This document shows, one piece after another, positions 7,668-10,584 of a stretch of 10,584 bases of DNA. Origin of the DNA: Candidatus Melainabacteria bacterium (GTDB lineage Bacteria > Cyanobacteriota > Vampirovibrionia > Obscuribacterales > Obscuribacteraceae). The stretch is taken from contig JACMKL010000514.1 in assembly GCA_014380105.1 (NCBI GenBank), forward strand, positions 1-10,584, read 5' to 3'. Numbering within the stretch: the first letter of the stretch is position 1; every line of letters begins with the position of its first letter. The position numbers and the translations under genes are program-made. The notes beneath the pieces were generated by a model. The model was given only the letters and a program-made list of their open reading frames with translations, made no database searches and was not told where the DNA came from.

Positions 7668-7897
7668 TTCAGCTTCTCCTCGAAAAAGTTGAAGCACAGC
7701 AATAAAACCTGCTAATTCAGTCTGAAAATTGCCCTTAAACAGCTTCGAGCGGAAAACATTAAGATGCTGTAACCTGCGATAAGTGGCACAGTTCTTACCT
7801 TCTCGAATCTAAAAGAATAATTGCTAGGCATATTGAATGTCAGAGTTTATCCTTAAATCTTGAGACTAAATTTGCCTGTAGAAGGCATTGGCGCCCC
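7668..7897 (+). other. Intergenic gap without a visible gene
   Basis: This 230-bp stretch lies between the two methyltransferase genes. It is AT-rich and holds no ORF with a credible start. GAAGC (7659-7663), GCTTC (7672-7676) and GAAGC (7691-7695) could form two mutually exclusive 5-bp hairpins around the upstream stop codon, but no U-tract follows. TTCAG-T-CTGAA (7716-7726) is a short palindrome. A promoter for the TPMT-like gene must lie here if that gene has its own, but I see no strong -35/-10 pair. Confidence 0.4.
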
Positions 7898-8530
7898 ATG
7901 ACGGCTGACATAAATAAGCGACCGACTGTAGACGAGCAAGAGTACTGGGAAACCCTGTACCGTGTGAAACGCACGCCCTGGGAGCTCAATGCTTATTCGC
8001 CGCCGCTGAAGACCTTTCTCGATTCACCATATAAAGTCCCGCCCGGTCGCATCGCAGTTCCTGGATGTGGCACTGGCCATGACTCCATGCTTTTTGCAAG
8101 CAGAGGCTTTGAAGTTTCCGCTATCGATTTTGCCCCGTCGGCGCTAAAAGCTACGACCGAAAAATTCACTCAAGCAGGCGTGCTCAATTCGAAAGGCTTT
8201 GTGCTCAATAAAGACGTTTTCGACATGCATGATTACGATAACTATTTTGACTACGTTCTCGATCACACTTTCTTTTGTTCAATACATCCATCGCGCCGCC
8301 GTCAGTACGCGATGGTGGTACGTGATCTCTTGAAGCCAAACGGTAAATTCATATCGTTGTTCTGGCTCGTTGAGCGGAAAGGCGGTGGTGCACCCTTCTC
8401 AACCACTAACGATGACATTTTTGCTGTATTTAAAGATATTTTTTCTTTCGATATCGTTTTTGAGCCGCCGGATTCAGTTGAATCACGCAAAGGCAAAGAG
8501 ATATTCTGCATGATGACGGTCATAAAATAA
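7898..8530 (+). CDS. TPMT-family (thiopurine S-methyltransferase-like) SAM methyltransferase
   Basis: This 210-residue protein belongs to the TPMT/TehB-like branch of class I methyltransferases, whose members methylate thiols, halides, or selenium and tellurium compounds, often for detoxification. The family pattern is clear. It begins with EYWETLYRVKRTPWEL (15-30), including the conserved T-P-W. Motif I follows as VPGCGTGHD (54-62), with the acidic cofactor residue in AIDFAP (D77). Next come FDYVLDHTFFCSIHPSRR (117-134), LLKPNGKFISLFW (144-156) and GGGAPFSTTNDDIFAVF (162-178). Length and motif order are complete. The ATG lacks a clear Shine-Dalgarno sequence: GAAGG at 7881-7885 is 12 bases away. 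The frame stays open upstream, but I found no better ATG there. The gene ends 6 bp from the end of the opposing response-regulator gene. The specific substrate cannot be assigned from sequence. Confidence 0.9.
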   Translation: MTADINKRPTVDEQEYWETLYRVKRTPWELNAYSPPLKTFLDSPYKVPPGRIAVPGCGTGHDSMLFASRGFEVSAIDFAPSALKATTEKFTQAGVLNSKGFVLNKDVFDMHDYDNYFDYVLDHTFFCSIHPSRRRQYAMVVRDLLKPNGKFISLFWLVERKGGGAPFSTTNDDIFAVFKDIFSFDIVFEPPDSVESRKGKEIFCMMTVIK

Positions 8531-8536
8531 GTCGAA

Positions 8537-9250
8537 CTAGAACAGTCCTTCGCGCATAGCTTTCACCGCTGCTTCTGTTCGGTCTGAGACGGTCAGTTTT
8601 TCCATGATATGACGCATATGAGTTTTTACTGTCTCTAATCCTAATTCGAGTTGGTCAGCGATTTTCTGATTACTCAGACCTTGTGCCACCAATCTCAGAA
8701 CTTCGATTTCACGTGGTGATAATCTGGTGTTGCCCTTTTCTTTTGTGCGAGTGCGAATGTTGGTTGGAGCAGGTGACCCACCGTTTGGCACCACCCCTGC
8801 CGGTGTCGTTCCTGAAGCATATGCACAGAGCACGCGATTAGCAATGCCCGGATCTAGCCATACAGCTCCTTCGGCAACGCTTCGCACAACATTGGCTAGT
8901 TGAGCGCTTGAAATATTCTTCAGACAATACCCATTGGCGCCAGCACCGAGAGCAGCAAAGATTTCTTGGTCACTTGAATGTGACGTCAGCATAATTACTC
9001 GTGTGTCTGGCAATTCGGCGCGAATTTTTCTTGTAGCATCAATGCCATTCATCCGGGGCAGCTCAATGTCCATCAAGACGACATCGGGTTTGTGCTCGAT
9101 AACCGTGTTGTAGGCATTGCGTCCGTCTTCGCATTCAGCGATAACAACTAATCCTGGAATTTGCTCCAACCCCATCTTCAATCCCATACGAGTGAACTCG
9201 TGGTCTTCTACGATGACTATACGGATGGTGGACTCGTTTGAATTTTGCAT
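8537..9250 (-). CDS. NarL/LuxR-type response regulator
   Basis: This 237-residue cytoplasmic transcription factor is the output half of a two-component system. An N-terminal receiver domain (about 9-125) has the acidic pair E15-D16, the phospho-acceptor D61 in VVLMDIELPRMNG, T89 in IMLTS and K111 in GYCLK, all as expected of an active receiver. A flexible linker from about 146 to 174, rich in Gly, Pro and Thr, leads to a C-terminal LuxR/GerE helix-turn-helix (about 175-237) with LSPREIEVLRLVAQGLSN and LGLETVKTHMRHIMEKL. The ATG at 9250 is preceded on its strand by TAGGG about 7 bases away, a weak ribosome site. It lies 48 bp downstream of the histidine kinase gene on the same strand, so the two are almost surely co-transcribed cognate partners. 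The target genes are unknown; such regulators often act on adjacent promoters. Confidence 0.94.
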   Translation of the reverse strand: MQNSNESTIRIVIVEDHEFTRMGLKMGLEQIPGLVVIAECEDGRNAYNTVIEHKPDVVLMDIELPRMNGIDATRKIRAELPDTRVIMLTSHSSDQEIFAALGAGANGYCLKNISSAQLANVVRSVAEGAVWLDPGIANRVLCAYASGTTPAGVVPNGGSPAPTNIRTRTKEKGNTRLSPREIEVLRLVAQGLSNQKIADQLELGLETVKTHMRHIMEKLTVSDRTEAAVKAMREGLF

Positions 9251-9298
9251 TTTTCAACCCTATCTCGTGAGCGATTGCTTTGTTTCCAAGAGGTTTTC

Positions 9299-10584
9299 CT
9301 AATTGGCACTGGCGACTTTGCCTTTGATGTGACGTTTGTCCTTGCCCTCAAGTTTCAGGAATGGCAACTTCACGTAAAAAGTCGTCATCTGATTTTGTTC
9401 ACTCTCACACCAGATTTCTCCTCCATGCGCTTCGACAATTTGTTTGCACAAATAAAGCCCAAGCCCGCTACTAGGCTTGTAAGTCTTCTCTTGGGACTTA
9501 TGCCAGTAACGCTGAAAAAGCAGTGGAATGTCTTCTTGCTGAATGCCGGAACCAGGATTACTTATGCTTAACAGAACGCAAGTCGGCAAATTTCGCGCTC
9601 CGATCGTAATTTTGCTGTGGCGAGGAGTGTATTTGATGGCGTTTTCCAAGAGGTTGATTAGAACTCGCCTGACGGCAGGATGGTCCGCCCAAATTTTCTT
9701 CAAGTTTGTAGGCAAATCTGTTTCTACTGTTAAATCATGATCTTTGATGATTGCAGAAACACTGTCGACACAAGATTCAACGGTTAGTCCGAGATTTACG
9801 GTATCGAAATAATGAACCTGCGCACCTGCTTCGTATCTGTAAACGTCCAATAGTTGTTGGATCATGTGCAGCAAATTACTATTGTTCGCTCGCAATTTTT
9901 TGACCAACATCAGGTGAGATTCTTCGAGATGTTTGCCTGCTGAATTTAGCAATAACTCAATAGCTCTATCTGTTGCAATCACTGGTGTCTGCAGGTCGTG
10001 AGTGAGAGTGGCTACAAAATCTTCGCGCTGTTGAGCCAGGCGCACCCTTTCTGCAACATCCACTGCAATCAATACTGCACCAATAATGGTGTGATTTTCG
10101 CTTTCTACTGGCCAAATAGCGATGTCGAAGTGTCCAGATTTTTGTGCGAAGTTATTTCTTGAATCGGATGCAGAGGCTGTTGAGTCGGCTGATTGAGAGT
10201 CAACTTCGCCACCTGGGCCAATTCCGTCACGACTGTCATTTTTTGAATTATCGCCATTGCTCTTTGCACCCGCGCTGCTTTCAGAATCTTCATGAGGATC
10301 GCCCACGCTGAATTCTCGCTCGAAATAGCGCTCGCCATCTTCGAGAGCATTCCTGAATGGTTCTTTCGGGAGCCAGGGTAATGCTTCGAAAATATTCTTG
10401 TGCAATAAATCATTGATCGCAAGTCCAAAATGCTCTGCGATCGCTGCGTTGACTTCGCGAATAGAATAGTCATTTCCTACATGGACAATGCCGACTGGAG
10501 CGTTTTTCAAGATCATCTGCGTAATGCGATGCTCTTCTTTCACTCTGTAAGTTTCTTCCTCCATCCGGCGTTTTGCTTCTGCCA
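9299..10584 (-). CDS. PAS-domain histidine kinase, 5' partial
   Basis: This sensor kinase phosphorylates the adjacent regulator. The frame stays open past the first in-window ATG (10564) to the window edge with a helical, charged lead-in (AEAKRRMEEE), so the true start and any further sensor or membrane part lie outside. Counting from the Met at 10564, a PAS domain begins at NAPVGIVHVG (21-30) and resumes at FDIAIWPV (146-153) through VLIAVDVAERVR (164-175). A Ser/Asp/Asn/Gly-rich stretch of about 55 residues (88-143) interrupts it. The HisKA domain has LTHDLQTPV with His 189. The ATPase domain has LINLLENAIKYTP (N308), NPGSGI (336-341) as its G1 box, LFQRYW (F350), and SGLGLYLCKQIVEAHGG (366-382) as its G2 box. 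The G1 box has Asn where the usual adenine-binding Asp stands. No membrane segment is visible in this part. The stop is TAG at 9299-9301. Confidence 0.93.
   Translation of the reverse strand, partial: AEAKRRMEEETYRVKEEHRITQMILKNAPVGIVHVGNDYSIREVNAAIAEHFGLAINDLLHKNIFEALPWLPKEPFRNALEDGERYFEREFSVGDPHEDSESSAGAKSNGDNSKNDSRDGIGPGGEVDSQSADSTASASDSRNNFAQKSGHFDIAIWPVESENHTIIGAVLIAVDVAERVRLAQQREDFVATLTHDLQTPVIATDRAIELLLNSAGKHLEESHLMLVKKLRANNSNLLHMIQQLLDVYRYEAGAQVHYFDTVNLGLTVESCVDSVSAIIKDHDLTVETDLPTNLKKIWADHPAVRRVLINLLENAIKYTPRHSKITIGARNLPTCVLLSISNPGSGIQQEDIPLLFQRYWHKSQEKTYKPSSGLGLYLCKQIVEAHGGEIWCESEQNQMTTFYVKLPFLKLEGKDKRHIKGKVASAN

Noticed and set aside
7659..7695. GAAGC/GCTTC/GAAGC alternate hairpins at the end of the methyltransferase gene as a terminator or attenuator
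   Set aside because: Stems are 5 bp, the second has a 14-base loop, and no U-tract or leader peptide is present.
9245..9571. Plus-strand 108-codon ORF over the kinase 3' end
   Set aside because: It is a shadow of the kinase ATPase domain, whose boxes are intact on the minus strand.

Overview
The window (about 45% GC by eye) carries seven protein genes and no RNA genes, insertion sequences, CRISPR arrays or other obvious mobile DNA. The mix fits a free-living, Gram-negative-type bacterium: an MCE/Mla lipid-transport pair, an error-prone DnaE2 polymerase, soluble methyltransferases and a PAS histidine kinase with a NarL-type regulator. A LexA-like dyad of the type I recall for cyanobacteria, and the style of the kinase and of the peptidase-like protein, suggest the cyanobacterial sister lineages (Vampirovibrionia/Melainabacteria, Obscuribacterales-like). 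That placement is an inference from pattern memory, not a search result.

Layout. Positions 1-1377 (+) hold the 3' part of a large protein with a papain-like Cys/His/Asp arrangement and a helical tail. Positions 1520-3526 (+) hold a tight two-gene unit: a divergent MlaE-type permease and an MlaD-type MCE substrate-binding protein. No MlaF-type ATPase is in the window. At 3536-3565 lies a good sigma70-like promoter with a LexA-like dyad inside its spacer. It drives dnaE2 (3612-6806) and probably the closely following class I SAM methyltransferase gene (6834-7667). After a 230-bp gap comes a TPMT-like methyltransferase (7898-8530), which meets, tail to tail with only 6 bp between, a minus-strand two-component pair. 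That pair is a PAS histidine kinase (9299 to beyond the window end, transcribed first) and a NarL/LuxR-type response regulator (8537-9250).

How the genes relate. The clearest functional story is a candidate SOS-controlled translesion polymerase without imuA or imuB beside it. The MlaE/MlaD pair would move lipid across the envelope with an ATPase encoded elsewhere. The kinase and regulator very likely form one phosphorelay. The two methyltransferases belong to different families and need not share a pathway. I found no convincing wholly new system. The points most worth a second look are the operator-in-promoter at dnaE2, the shortened ATPase-coupling region of the MlaE-like protein, and the kinase with an Ser/Asp/Asn-rich insertion in its PAS domain and an Asn in its G1 box.
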